A stretch of 61,813 bases of DNA, from NCBI GenBank assembly GCA_902546615.1, contig CACCKE010000006.1:1-61813 (forward strand), given 5' to 3'. Each line of letters opens with the position of its first letter. Position 1 is the stretch's first letter. The position numbers were made by a program, and so were the translations under genes. Positions 29,924-38,807 of this stretch are shown piece after piece. This stretch comes from an uncultured Pelagibacteraceae bacterium. Lineage in GTDB: Bacteria; Pseudomonadota; Alphaproteobacteria; Pelagibacterales; AG-422-B15. A model generated the notes under the pieces. That model saw only the letters and a list, made by a program, of their open reading frames with translations. It had not been told where the DNA came from and did no database searches.

Positions 29924-31324
29924 TTATAAAGAATTTACAAAGCTAATTAATTGATTTACTTGATTTTTATCTAAAGATTTGAACTCTTCTAACACTCTAG
30001 AGGCTTCCCCGCCGTGCCATAATATAGCCTCCTCAATTGTTCGAGCTCTTCCATCATGTAAAAATCCATATTCTGCAGATACCACTGACGTCAACCCTAT
30101 TCCCCACAAAGGCGGCGTTCTCCACTCAGAGCCACTGGCATTGAATTCATAAACACCATCAGACAACTGTTCACCCATATCATGCAACAAAAAATCTGAA
30201 TAAGGGTATATGATTTGATTGGCTAAATTTTGATGCGTACTTTCATTTTTTGTAACAAATCTCTCGGTATGACAAGAATTGCAGCCAATTTTAAAAAATA
30301 TTTCTTTACCTTTAACCACGTTAATATCTTTCGTGTTTCTTCTTACTGGCACACCAAGTTGCGATGAATAAAAAACCACTAGATCCAATTGATCATTGGA
30401 AACTTCATAGCCATCATAGCTTTCACTATTTCCGCTGACTGCATTTTGACAGTTCAATTGCACATCAGTACAGTTAAATGGGTTTTCGAAAAGTTTATTT
30501 GATAAACCCATGTCATGAAAAAAGGCATCAGCAGTTTGTTGGTAAACCGTAGGTTGTGATGCTTTCCAGCCGAACCGGCCAAGGGAAAAATCATTTTTTT
30601 TATTGTGCCAAACAATATTTGCTTTTCCAGATATGCCATCACCGTTTATGTCGTTCTCATCTGCATTTATTAAAATATCTGTTTCACTAATGTTTTCAAT
30701 TAAACCTAGACCAATCATTGGTTGTGCGATTCTTGCTGAAAAGTTTGTATCTTGATTAATATCTCCGTAATTAAAATTTCTAATTTTAATTACTGGCTTT
30801 CTTAATTCGACTATACGACCATCACTGTAAGATATTGGCACATATTCATAATTAATAACAATGTCCGCTTCTCTTGGAATACTTTCAACCGAGAATTCAC
30901 TAATTTGATTTCCGTAAATGGGATCTGGTAGATTTTTAATGCCGTCTGAAATCGAGTCCTGGTTTTTTGAAATTTGAATAACAACAGATACTGCGTTATC
31001 AGATTCATCTATAGGCAAATGTCCTCGTCCATCAGAAATATGGCATGCTTCACACGAACGAGCACTGAAAAAAGGTCCTAATCCATCTCTTGCAATATTT
31101 TCTGAGAATTTTGCATCTTCCCAAATTCTCTCGAATAAAGCATTTCCTACAAGAAAATTGATTTTTAAATTATCTCCTAAATTTCTTGCAACCAGAGAAA
31201 AACTATTTTTATTTTCAACCTCATTCGAGGTTTTGCCACCTGGCAGTAACGGATCTGAAGATATTGAACTGCAAATATAGAAGAAAATGTTTGCAAACAG
31301 GATTGCTTTGAAAAGATGTTTCAC
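29924..31324 (-). CDS. di-haem oxidoreductase-like protein (DUF1111/DHOR family)
   Basis: Probable periplasmic c-type cytochrome of 466 residues. It has a signal peptide of about 23 residues. Two haem-attachment sites are seen: SCEACH (Cys91, Cys94, His95) and CNSCH (Cys348, Cys351, His352). The C-terminal block RTPPLWGIGLT followed by FLHDGRARTIEEAILWHGGE is typical of the thiol-oxidoreductase-like di-haem family, members of which I recall beside imelysin-type iron-regulated genes. The start is GTG with no clear Shine-Dalgarno. It lies 16 bp after scpB and ends 32 bp before the fbpA iron box. A role in iron redox before uptake is inference. Confidence 0.85.
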   Translation of the reverse strand: MKHLFKAILFANIFFYICSSISSDPLLPGGKTSNEVENKNSFSLVARNLGDNLKINFLVGNALFERIWEDAKFSENIARDGLGPFFSARSCEACHISDGRGHLPIDESDNAVSVVIQISKNQDSISDGIKNLPDPIYGNQISEFSVESIPREADIVINYEYVPISYSDGRIVELRKPVIKIRNFNYGDINQDTNFSARIAQPMIGLGLIENISETDILINADENDINGDGISGKANIVWHNKKNDFSLGRFGWKASQPTVYQQTADAFFHDMGLSNKLFENPFNCTDVQLNCQNAVSGNSESYDGYEVSNDQLDLVVFYSSQLGVPVRRNTKDINVVKGKEIFFKIGCNSCHTERFVTKNESTHQNLANQIIYPYSDFLLHDMGEQLSDGVYEFNASGSEWRTPPLWGIGLTSVVSAEYGFLHDGRARTIEEAILWHGGEASRVLEEFKSLDKNQVNQLISFVNSL

Positions 31325-31340
31325 AATTTAAGGCTAGTTT

Positions 31341-32024
31341 CTATTCTGCCTCATGTCCACTTTGAATCAGATCGTCTATATTTTCATCTTCTCCGAATGG
31401 TTCTATCTGGCTGTGATCAACTTCTTTTGGTTCTCTAATGTCTAAATTTGGAGGCAGGCGACTTTCTAAAAGACCAGCTGCTTTTAATTCTTCAAGGCCA
31501 GGTAAATCAGTGACCTGTTCTAGCTGGAAGTACTCTAAGAACCTCTCAGTTGTACCGTAAATAATGGGCCTTCCTGGTACCTTCTTTCTACCGATTGGCC
31601 TCACCCAGTTTAACTCCATAAGAACATCAAGAGTTCCAGGACTGAAATGAACTCCTCTTATGTCTTCAACTTCAGCTCTTGTAACAGGTTGATGATAGGC
31701 GATTATTGCCAAAGTCTCAGTAGCAGCCTTTGATAGTTTTCTTTGAACTATTTTTTCTTTTTTCATCATTGGTGCAAGATCGGTGGCAGTTTTAAAGCTC
31801 CATTTATTGCCAGTTTTGACAAGATTAACTCCCCTATTTTTATATTGAGCTTCAATTAAATTTAGCAATTTGCTTAAATTTGTACCCTTCGGCAATCTTG
31901 CCTTTAAACTCTCTGCATCAAGGGGTTCATTTGCCGCAAATAGAAGAGCTTCGAGAATTCTAAGATTATCCATATCCTCAGATGGAAAATTCATGACATT
32001 ATTTTTTTCTACTTCATCAGACAT
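31341..32024 (-). CDS. scpB: segregation and condensation protein B
   Basis: Winged-helix partner of SMC-ScpA in chromosome condensation. It has 227 residues with the N-terminal ILEALLFAANEPL, the middle SKAATETLAIIAYHQPVTRAEVEDIRGV region (winged helix) and TTERFLEYFQLEQVTDLPGL, followed by a variable acidic tail. It lies 7 bp after scpA. Confidence 0.95.
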   Translation of the reverse strand: MSDEVEKNNVMNFPSEDMDNLRILEALLFAANEPLDAESLKARLPKGTNLSKLLNLIEAQYKNRGVNLVKTGNKWSFKTATDLAPMMKKEKIVQRKLSKAATETLAIIAYHQPVTRAEVEDIRGVHFSPGTLDVLMELNWVRPIGRKKVPGRPIIYGTTERFLEYFQLEQVTDLPGLEELKAAGLLESRLPPNLDIREPKEVDHSQIEPFGEDENIDDLIQSGHEAE

Positions 32025-32031
32025 AATTTAT

Positions 32032-32829
32032 TTAATTAATGAATTCATCGTCCTTTTTATTTTTTAAAAATACTGGTCCAAAAGGAACCAGCTGCTGCAC
32101 TTCAAGTACTCCTTCTCTTACAAGTTCCATTGCTGCAGCCAGGGTTCCTGCTACACCTGATCTGGCGCTTTTACCATTTGAAAATTCATGTGGTAAAAAT
32201 TTCTCAAGCCGGGTCCATTCTGGAACATCGCCTATCATTCTTTGAAGTCTAACAAGTGCATCTTCCATTGCAAAAACAGGTGGTCTTTCAATAGTCATCG
32301 ATGAATAGGCAGTTCTGTACCTTTGATCTGCATATGATTTTAAAAGGTCGTATAAATCCAGATAATATTCAGGCGTTCGTATCAACCTAATGCCCTCAGG
32401 CATCCCTCTATTAAAAAAATCAGTACCAAGTTTTGGTAAATTCATTAATTTTTGAGAAACTTGTCGAATCGCTTCAAGTTTCTTGAGTTGAAATTTCAAT
32501 CTTTCTGCCATTTCTTCAGCACTCAATTCTTCACCTGACTCTTCTCTTGGTATTAACAAATTGGATTTCAGGTAAGCCATCCAAGCTGCCATAACAAGAT
32601 AGTCAGCTGCCAACTCTAAATTGCGATTACGAACTTTTTCTATAAACTCCAAGTATTGCTCTGTGAGCTGGAGAATGGAAATTTTCATTAAATCTACTTT
32701 TTGAGATTTAGCTAATGTTAGCAGCAGATCTAGGGGACCTTCGAATTCTCCCAAGTTTACAATCAAATCATCTGGGCTAGTTTGATTAGATGCATCCTGT
32801 TCAGTATAAGTACTTGAAATATCTTCCAT
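32032..32829 (-). CDS. scpA: segregation and condensation protein A
   Basis: Kleisin subunit bridging the SMC dimer. It has 265 residues. The N-terminal FEGPLDLLLTLAKSQKVDLM is the SMC-neck binding helix motif, followed by YLVMAAWMAYLKSNLLIP; the C-terminal winged helix ends with LELVQQxxFGP-like EVQQLVPFGPVFL. It pairs with scpB immediately downstream. Confidence 0.95.
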   Translation of the reverse strand: MEDISSTYTEQDASNQTSPDDLIVNLGEFEGPLDLLLTLAKSQKVDLMKISILQLTEQYLEFIEKVRNRNLELAADYLVMAAWMAYLKSNLLIPREESGEELSAEEMAERLKFQLKKLEAIRQVSQKLMNLPKLGTDFFNRGMPEGIRLIRTPEYYLDLYDLLKSYADQRYRTAYSSMTIERPPVFAMEDALVRLQRMIGDVPEWTRLEKFLPHEFSNGKSARSGVAGTLAAAMELVREGVLEVQQLVPFGPVFLKNKKDDEFIN

Positions 32830-32888
32830 TTTTCAATTTTTTGATTCTCTATTATATAACAGATGATGTTTATATACGATAAAATACA

Positions 32889-33899
32889 TTAAAGCTGCTT
32901 GGTTAGATATTCGTAGGCTTTTATGTTTTCTTCATGTGAGAAATCCGATTTTGTCTGATACATATCGATAAGATCGTCAGGTATTAAAATAGGCTCAGCT
33001 TCATTCTTAATTCTTTCAGCTATCTTATTAATTTCATTGATTTTTCCATTACAGTGCAGAACAAGGTCACAGCCGGCACTAAGTGATTTTAAAGCAGCAA
33101 TATCAACATCATCTGAAATAGCTTTCATTGAAATATCATCAGTCATCAATAATCCTTTAAAGCCAATTTTATTTCTGATTATTGTTTCAATAATTTTTTT
33201 TGAGAAAGTAACTATATTTTGATCGTCTAAAGACTTAAATAAAATATGCGCTGTCATACCTAATAATGTGTCAGAGTTGTTCTGAAATGGCTTAAAGTCA
33301 GTACTTAAAAGTTCATCTTCAATTTCATCTACTTCAGGCATTTCATAGTGACTATCAACTCTTGCTCGTCCGTGCCCAGGTAAATGTTTAATCACGGATG
33401 CTATGCCACATTTATTAATTGTTTCAATTACTATCTTACCTGCTTTAGAGACAGTACTTTCATTTATCGAAAAAGCTCGATCTCCAATTACACCACTTTC
33501 ATTTGCAGTTGGCAAATCTAAAACCGGCACTGTGTTTGTGTTAATGCCCAATTCTTTTAAGGTATGGGCTAAAATTTGAGTATTTAGTCTTAATAATTCA
33601 AACCCTAAGTCTGCATCCTTCTCAATAATTTGCCCAAAAAAAAGATTTGATTTAAATTTAGTGACACCCTCAAAATTTAGTCTTGAAACTCTTCCACCTT
33701 CCTGATCTATCAATATTGGAATATTTTGATGATTAATTTCTTTGAGTTCTTTAGTTAAATTTTTTAAATTGTCTTTATTAATACAGTTTCTTTCAAATAA
33801 AATTATTCCCCAAGGTTTGTAATCTCTAAAAAATTTTATTTCTTCGGTTGTTAATTTTTCTCCCGAAATACCACAAATTAAAGGAAGGTATTTTTTCAT
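32889..33899 (-). CDS. nagZ: beta-N-acetylhexosaminidase, peptidoglycan recycling
   Basis: GH3 enzyme removing N-acetylglucosamine from anhydro-muropeptides in the cytoplasm. The protein is 336 residues long. Diagnostic segments are IDQEGGRVSRL (substrate Arg), KHLPGHGRARVDSH carrying the NagZ catalytic Asp-His loop, and the nucleophile Asp in LMTDDISMKA. No signal peptide is seen. It sits between scpA and the SPOR remnant, in its usual alphaproteobacterial position. Confidence 0.95.
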   Translation of the reverse strand: MKKYLPLICGISGEKLTTEEIKFFRDYKPWGIILFERNCINKDNLKNLTKELKEINHQNIPILIDQEGGRVSRLNFEGVTKFKSNLFFGQIIEKDADLGFELLRLNTQILAHTLKELGINTNTVPVLDLPTANESGVIGDRAFSINESTVSKAGKIVIETINKCGIASVIKHLPGHGRARVDSHYEMPEVDEIEDELLSTDFKPFQNNSDTLLGMTAHILFKSLDDQNIVTFSKKIIETIIRNKIGFKGLLMTDDISMKAISDDVDIAALKSLSAGCDLVLHCNGKINEINKIAERIKNEAEPILIPDDLIDMYQTKSDFSHEENIKAYEYLTKQL

Positions 33900-33908
33900 T
33901 TTATTATA

Positions 33909-34091
33909 TTAATCTCCAAGATCGTATATATTTAAGTCAGGAGTATCGACGCCTCCCTTATCTTTTGGTATTATTCTATAATCATTTAAATTGGTTTTTA
34001 TTTCGATAATCTCTTCTTCTTCTTTTTTAGTATAAAAATAAATGGCAGTAATAAAAGTTGCTAAAATTAAAGAGAAAATTATGAACCTCAT
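33909..34091 (-). CDS. 60-residue membrane-anchored protein, probable remnant of a SPOR-domain protein
   Basis: A small protein with an N-terminal TM helix (residues 4-20, FIIFSLILATFITAIYF), a KKEEEEI charged patch and a C-terminal segment IIPKDKGGVDTPDLNIYD. The argS-nagZ interval usually holds a SPOR-domain protein in alphaproteobacteria, and such proteins carry a PxDxGGxxxPxxDxxxYD-like motif between their TM helix and SPOR domain. Here anchor and motif remain but no SPOR domain follows: the stop comes right after the motif, 3 bp before the next gene boundary. It keeps ATG, frame and tight spacing, so it may still be made. The relation to SPOR proteins rests on position and motif memory. 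Confidence 0.65.
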   Translation of the reverse strand: MRFIIFSLILATFITAIYFYTKKEEEEIIEIKTNLNDYRIIPKDKGGVDTPDLNIYDLGD

Positions 34092-34094
34092 TTT

Positions 34095-35834
34095 TTATTT
34101 CATTTCATCTGGCGAGGAAACTCCAAGAATATCAAGTCCGGATTTTATTGTTCTCTGAGTAGCAATCAGTAGTGCCATTCGAGCATAAGTCCTTGGTATA
34201 TTATCGGCATCTATAAATTTCTTACTGTTATCTACTTTTCCCTGACTCCATAAAGAGTGAAATTCTGATGCTAATTCATACAAGTAATATGCAATTCGAT
34301 GGGGCTCAAATAAAGAAACTGACGTATTGATGATATTACTATAATCCAGGATTTTTTTTAAAAGGGATATTTCAGAAAGATCATTAAGTTCAGAAAAATT
34401 ACATTCACTAAAATCCTCTAAATTTAATTTAATATTTTGAGAATGAAGATTGTTTAATACAGATGAAATTCTTGCATGAGCATACTGCACATAAAAAACT
34501 GGATTTTCTTTAGACTGTTCAGTTACTTTTTTAAAATCAAACTCTAAGGGTGCTTCATTTTTTCTGTACATCATCATAAATCTTATACTATCACTGCCAA
34601 CTTCTTTCACTAAATCACTTAAGGTAATGAAGTCACCAGATCTTTTTGACATTTTTAATTCCTTACCATCAATGATAAGTTTTACCATTTGACATAACTT
34701 TGCTGTAAATCTTGCTTTGTTATTAGTTAGAGCCTGTATCGAAGCACTCATTCTCTTAATGTATCCGCCATGATCAGCGCCTAATATGTCGATTAAATGT
34801 GTCGATCCTCTTAAGTATTTATCATAATGATATGCAATATCGTTTGCAAAGTAAGTCCACTCACCATCTGATTTTTGTAATGGTCTATCGATTTCATCTC
34901 CATATTCAGATGATTTAAATAATAATTGCTTTCTTGGTTCCCAATCTTCAATTTGTTTACCTTTAGGCTTATCTAAAATGCCCTCATAGATTAAATTCAT
35001 ATTTTTGAGTTCATCTATGGTTTTGTCAATTTTACCTTGAGTTATTAATTCTTTTTCTGAAACAAAAATATCCTGATTAATTGATAGTTTACCTAAGTCT
35101 TCTTTTATGTTTTCTAATAGTAAATTTACACACTCGTCTTTTATTATTGAAAAGTGATTATCGCTTTCAAGAATTGATGTACCGTATTTGTCTATTATTT
35201 TTTTAGCAACATCGACTAGATATTCACCAGGATAAAAATCATCCGGATAATTTTCTTCGCTTTTGCTCTTGATGATTTCTTTCATTCTAATAATTGTAGA
35301 GTTTGCAAGTGTATCGATTTGAGCGCCTGCATCATTTATGTAGTATTCTTTTGTTACATTGTGACCGGTAACTTTAAGTAAATTTGATAGTACGTCACCA
35401 AAAACCGCTCCTCTACAATGACCGATATGTAAAGGGCCTGTAGGATTCGCAGAAACATATTCGACATTTATATTTTTATTTAGACCAATTTCTTCATTAA
35501 AGAGCAAGTTCGTTTCTAGCAACTGACTTAAAAATTTAAACCAAGTAACTTTAGAAATATTAAAATTTAAAAAACCTGGACCTGCAACTTCCAACATCTC
35601 AAAGTCCTCAATTTTCTCTAGTGATTTAATGAGAGTTTTCGCTGCCTCTACTGGATTTGCCGATATCTCTTTTGCAAGAACCATACAAATATTTGTACTT
35701 AGCTCACCATCAGATTTGTTTTTTGGGTATTCAACTACAAATGAGCTCTTCTCTATAGTTTCATTCGAAACATTAAATATTTTCGAAAATTCTGCTCCGA
35801 TTATATTTTTTAAATAATCATTTATGTTTCTCAT
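34095..35834 (-). CDS. argS: arginyl-tRNA synthetase
   Basis: Class I synthetase charging tRNA-Arg. It has 579 residues with an N-terminal Add-1 domain (about residues 1-90), the HIGH-type motif PTGPLHIGHCRGAVFGD, the KMSKS-type KMSKRSGDFITLSDL and the C-terminal anticodon-binding helical domain ending in GLDILGVSSPDEM. It lies 3 bp downstream of dgt. Confidence 0.97.
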   Translation of the reverse strand: MRNINDYLKNIIGAEFSKIFNVSNETIEKSSFVVEYPKNKSDGELSTNICMVLAKEISANPVEAAKTLIKSLEKIEDFEMLEVAGPGFLNFNISKVTWFKFLSQLLETNLLFNEEIGLNKNINVEYVSANPTGPLHIGHCRGAVFGDVLSNLLKVTGHNVTKEYYINDAGAQIDTLANSTIIRMKEIIKSKSEENYPDDFYPGEYLVDVAKKIIDKYGTSILESDNHFSIIKDECVNLLLENIKEDLGKLSINQDIFVSEKELITQGKIDKTIDELKNMNLIYEGILDKPKGKQIEDWEPRKQLLFKSSEYGDEIDRPLQKSDGEWTYFANDIAYHYDKYLRGSTHLIDILGADHGGYIKRMSASIQALTNNKARFTAKLCQMVKLIIDGKELKMSKRSGDFITLSDLVKEVGSDSIRFMMMYRKNEAPLEFDFKKVTEQSKENPVFYVQYAHARISSVLNNLHSQNIKLNLEDFSECNFSELNDLSEISLLKKILDYSNIINTSVSLFEPHRIAYYLYELASEFHSLWSQGKVDNSKKFIDADNIPRTYARMALLIATQRTIKSGLDILGVSSPDEMK

Positions 35835-35837
35835 AAG

Positions 35838-36974
35838 CTAATTAAATTTACTATAAAAATTCTGAGCATAGTTATCAGTCATTCCAGCTATGAAGTCGCA
35901 TACCGCTCTTGGTTTATCCTCATCAGAAATAATTTGTTTCATATGCTCTTTTATGAATTTTTCATCTTGTTCTATAAATAGTTTGAATAGTGATGAAATA
36001 ACTTGATGGGCGTTACTGGTCATTGCCTTTACTTTATCATGATTATACATTTTCATTGATAGGAAAGATCTAATATACTTTACTTCTTCTTTTGTTTTAT
36101 CTGAAAAGTCAGCAATTTTTTCATTATTAAGCCTGACATCTTCATTGCATCTAACTTTTGATTTTTTAACATTCTCACTAATTGTATTAATTACATCAGT
36201 AATCATAATTGAGGTTGATTTTCTTGTTATTTCATTATTTATACGCTGCATATCGTAAGAGTTATAATTTTTTGGGAAATTTTTAATAATTTCACCAATC
36301 ATTGGCAATTCAACCAAATCATCATATGAAAAAAAACCTGCTCTAAGTCCATCATCTAAATCATGATTATTGTATGCAATGTCATCCGCTATTGAAGCTA
36401 TCTGCGCTTCAATTGAAGAAAACTCATTCAACTTTAAGTCAAACTCTTTATCGAGAGCTTCTATAGTTTTTGGAACATCTTTTGTCATCGGCCCATTATG
36501 CTTTACGAGTCCTTCAAGTGTTTCCCACGTTAGGTTTAAGCCTTCAAAATCAAAATACTTTTTTTCTAACAAATGTACAATTCTAATTGCCTGATCATTA
36601 TGGTCAAAACCCTCATGAGAAACCATGCATTCTGAAAGAGCATCTTCTCCAGCATGTCCAAATGGCGGATGACCAATATCATGACTTAAGGATAATGTTT
36701 CAGTTAAATCTTCATTGAGATTGAATATTTTACTTATTGACCTAGCAATTTGTGACACTTCTAGTGAATGTGTTAATCTTGTCCTGTAGTGATCTCCTTC
36801 ATTTGAAACAAATACCTGTGTCTTGTGTTTAAGTCGTCTAAAGGCAGCAGAATGAAGAATTCGATCACGATCCCGTTGGAACTCTGATCTAGTTTGACTG
36901 TAATTCTCTTTATACAGCCTACCTTTCGAAGTTTCTTGATTGGTTGAAATAAAAGATAAATCTTCAGAAATCAT
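35838..36974 (-). CDS. dgt: deoxyguanosinetriphosphate triphosphohydrolase-like protein
   Basis: HD-domain dNTP triphosphohydrolase (or related nucleotidase). I choose the ATG giving MISEDLSF (378 residues). A start 40 codons upstream would add a hydrophobic, non-homologous stretch and run into the divergent xthA. Metal site residues are visible: RTRLTHSLEVSQ, HDIGHPPFGHAGE and DDIAYNNHDLDDG. The order dgt-argS is conserved in alphaproteobacteria. A perfect 16-bp palindrome lies in the promoter region shared with xthA. Confidence 0.93.
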   Translation of the reverse strand: MISEDLSFISTNQETSKGRLYKENYSQTRSEFQRDRDRILHSAAFRRLKHKTQVFVSNEGDHYRTRLTHSLEVSQIARSISKIFNLNEDLTETLSLSHDIGHPPFGHAGEDALSECMVSHEGFDHNDQAIRIVHLLEKKYFDFEGLNLTWETLEGLVKHNGPMTKDVPKTIEALDKEFDLKLNEFSSIEAQIASIADDIAYNNHDLDDGLRAGFFSYDDLVELPMIGEIIKNFPKNYNSYDMQRINNEITRKSTSIMITDVINTISENVKKSKVRCNEDVRLNNEKIADFSDKTKEEVKYIRSFLSMKMYNHDKVKAMTSNAHQVISSLFKLFIEQDEKFIKEHMKQIISDEDKPRAVCDFIAGMTDNYAQNFYSKFN

Positions 36975-37001
36975 CACTAAATAGAATTGGTAACATAAAT
37001 T

Positions 37002-37017
37002 TTTATTGTACAATAAA
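37002..37017. promoter_or_regulatory. perfect 16-bp palindrome between dgt and xthA
   Basis: TTTATTGTACAATAAA reads identically on both strands. It is in the 86-bp divergent region, 28 bp from the dgt start and 44 bp from the xthA start. With no loop it cannot form an RNA hairpin, so a DNA operator is more likely. The regulator is unknown; it does not match the alphaproteobacterial LexA GTTC-N7-GTTC pattern. Confidence 0.45.
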
Positions 37018-37060
37018 CTCATTACTTTAAGAATCTTAAAATAACAATAAAAGAATACGG

Positions 37061-37840
37061 ATGGTAAAAATAGTAAGTTGGAATGTAAATTCAATAAGGG
37101 TTCGTTTACCTCATTTAATTGAATTAGATAAAACAGTTAAACCAGATATAGTCATGCTTCAGGAAACGAAATCAACTGATGAAAACTTTCCAGAAGAAGA
37201 GATTTCTTCACTTGGGTACCAAATAATTAAAAAGGGTCAAAAATCATATAATGGAGTGGCAATTTTATCAAAAGCCCCAATAAAAAAAATTACAGATACT
37301 TTGCCAGGAAATAAAGAAGATATTCAAGCAAGATTTATTGATGCACAGGTACAAGTCGAAAATCCTTTTAATATTGTTTCTTTATATCTCCCTAATGGCA
37401 ATCCTATTGATACTGACAAATTTCCTTACAAATTAGATTGGATGAGGAGACTTAAAAAGTATGCTCATAATAAAATAGAAAACCATGAAACAGTTATATT
37501 TGGAGGGGATTACAATATAATACCAGGTTCTGATGACGCGATTGATATTAATAAGTGGAAAAATGACGCTTTGCATCATCCAGACTCTATAAAAATTTAC
37601 AGAGAAATCATAAATTTAGGTCTGTCTGATGTGCTAAGAATTTATAATTCTAAACCCTATGAGTTCACATACTGGGACTATTCAAGGGGGTCATGGGAAA
37701 AAGACAACGGTCTTCGAATTGATCATTTTCTTGCAACACCAAGTGCTGTTGATCGAATAACTGACTGTCAAATAGAAAAACAATTTAGAGGTCTTGAAAG
37801 ACCATCTGATCATGTTCCAATCTGGTTTGAAATTAAATAG
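37061..37840 (+). CDS. xthA: exodeoxyribonuclease III
   Basis: AP endonuclease/3'-5' exonuclease of base-excision repair. It has 259 residues with the exonuclease-endonuclease-phosphatase fold. Catalytic motifs are SWNVNSIRVR (Asn), LQETKS (metal Glu), GGDYNIIPGSDD (Asp, Asn), GLRIDHFLAT and PSDHVPIWFE (Asp-His). It is divergent from dgt and convergent with the agmatinase gene, one base apart. Confidence 0.96.
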   Translation: MVKIVSWNVNSIRVRLPHLIELDKTVKPDIVMLQETKSTDENFPEEEISSLGYQIIKKGQKSYNGVAILSKAPIKKITDTLPGNKEDIQARFIDAQVQVENPFNIVSLYLPNGNPIDTDKFPYKLDWMRRLKKYAHNKIENHETVIFGGDYNIIPGSDDAIDINKWKNDALHHPDSIKIYREIINLGLSDVLRIYNSKPYEFTYWDYSRGSWEKDNGLRIDHFLATPSAVDRITDCQIEKQFRGLERPSDHVPIWFEIK

Positions 37841-37841
37841 A

Positions 37842-38801
37842 TTACTTTGGGTTTCTTGCAATAATATTTATTAGCTCATAAACAATTGTTGCTGCAGCGG
37901 TTGACGTAAGTTCTGCATGATCATAGGCTGGAGCGACTTCGACAACGTCTGCTGAAACAAGCTGCGAACCTGCCAATCCTCTTAATATATTTAAAATTTC
38001 TCTTGTGGTCATTCCCGCAACTTCTGGAGTTCCAGTTCCAGGAGCATGAGCTGGATCTAAAACATCAATATCTATGGATATATATAATGGATTATTGCCA
38101 ATTCTATCTTTTATTCTTTTAACAATTTGATCAATTGTGTTTGTTTGGAATTCATCGCAGTGAATTGTTTTAAAACCTAATTCACGATCATTTTTTAAAT
38201 CATTTGTACTGTAAAGAGGACCACGAATTCCAATATGCATTGATGCATCATCCAAAAATAACTTTTCTTCTCTTGCTCTTCTAAATGGTGTACCGTGCGT
38301 ATAAGGAGCTCCGAAGTACGTGTCCCAAGTATCCAAGTGAGCGTCAAAGTGGACTAAGGCAACCGGACCACCAACCTTTTTATTAATTGATCTGAGTAAT
38401 GGCAATGCAATTGTGTGGTCACCGCCAATAGTTACAATACTTCCAACTTTTTGGAGCAGCTCAGTAGATCCTTTTTCAATTTGCTTGATTGCCTCGTCAA
38501 TATCAAAGGGATTACAGGCTATATCTCCAGCATCAGCTACCTGTTGCACCTTGAAAGGTTCAACATCATAGTTTGGATGATAATTCGTTCTTAGTTGTCG
38601 AGAAGCTTGCCTTACACCTTGAGGACCAAATCTAGCCCCAGGACGATAACTCGTACCCGCATCAAATGGTACGCCTAAAATTGCTACATCACACTCTTCA
38701 ACATCTCTCAGCTCGGGAAGACGTGCAAATGTAGATGGGCCAGCATATCTGGGAACAATTGTTCCGCTTACTGGTTGAATTGGTTCTTTTTTATCACTCA
38801 T
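37842..38801 (-). CDS. speB: agmatinase-family ureohydrolase
   Basis: Manganese enzyme that splits urea from agmatine or another guanidino compound. The 319 residues carry the binuclear Mn ligands in GGDHTIALPLL, HFDAHLDTWD and SIDIDVLDPAHAPGTGTPE, the standard family signatures. It is the last gene of a five-gene polyamine-type transporter operon, 6 bp after the second permease gene, so its substrate is probably what the transporter brings in. The family also contains guanidinobutyrase and guanidinopropionase, which cannot be told apart here. No urease genes are in the window. Confidence 0.9.
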   Translation of the reverse strand: MSDKKEPIQPVSGTIVPRYAGPSTFARLPELRDVEECDVAILGVPFDAGTSYRPGARFGPQGVRQASRQLRTNYHPNYDVEPFKVQQVADAGDIACNPFDIDEAIKQIEKGSTELLQKVGSIVTIGGDHTIALPLLRSINKKVGGPVALVHFDAHLDTWDTYFGAPYTHGTPFRRAREEKLFLDDASMHIGIRGPLYSTNDLKNDRELGFKTIHCDEFQTNTIDQIVKRIKDRIGNNPLYISIDIDVLDPAHAPGTGTPEVAGMTTREILNILRGLAGSQLVSADVVEVAPAYDHAELTSTAAATIVYELINIIARNPK

Positions 38802-38807
38802 AATCTA

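Noticed and set aside
36975..37094. Longer dgt start, 40 codons upstream
   Set aside because: The extra N-terminal part is hydrophobic, lacks homology in the family and would overlap the start of divergent xthA.
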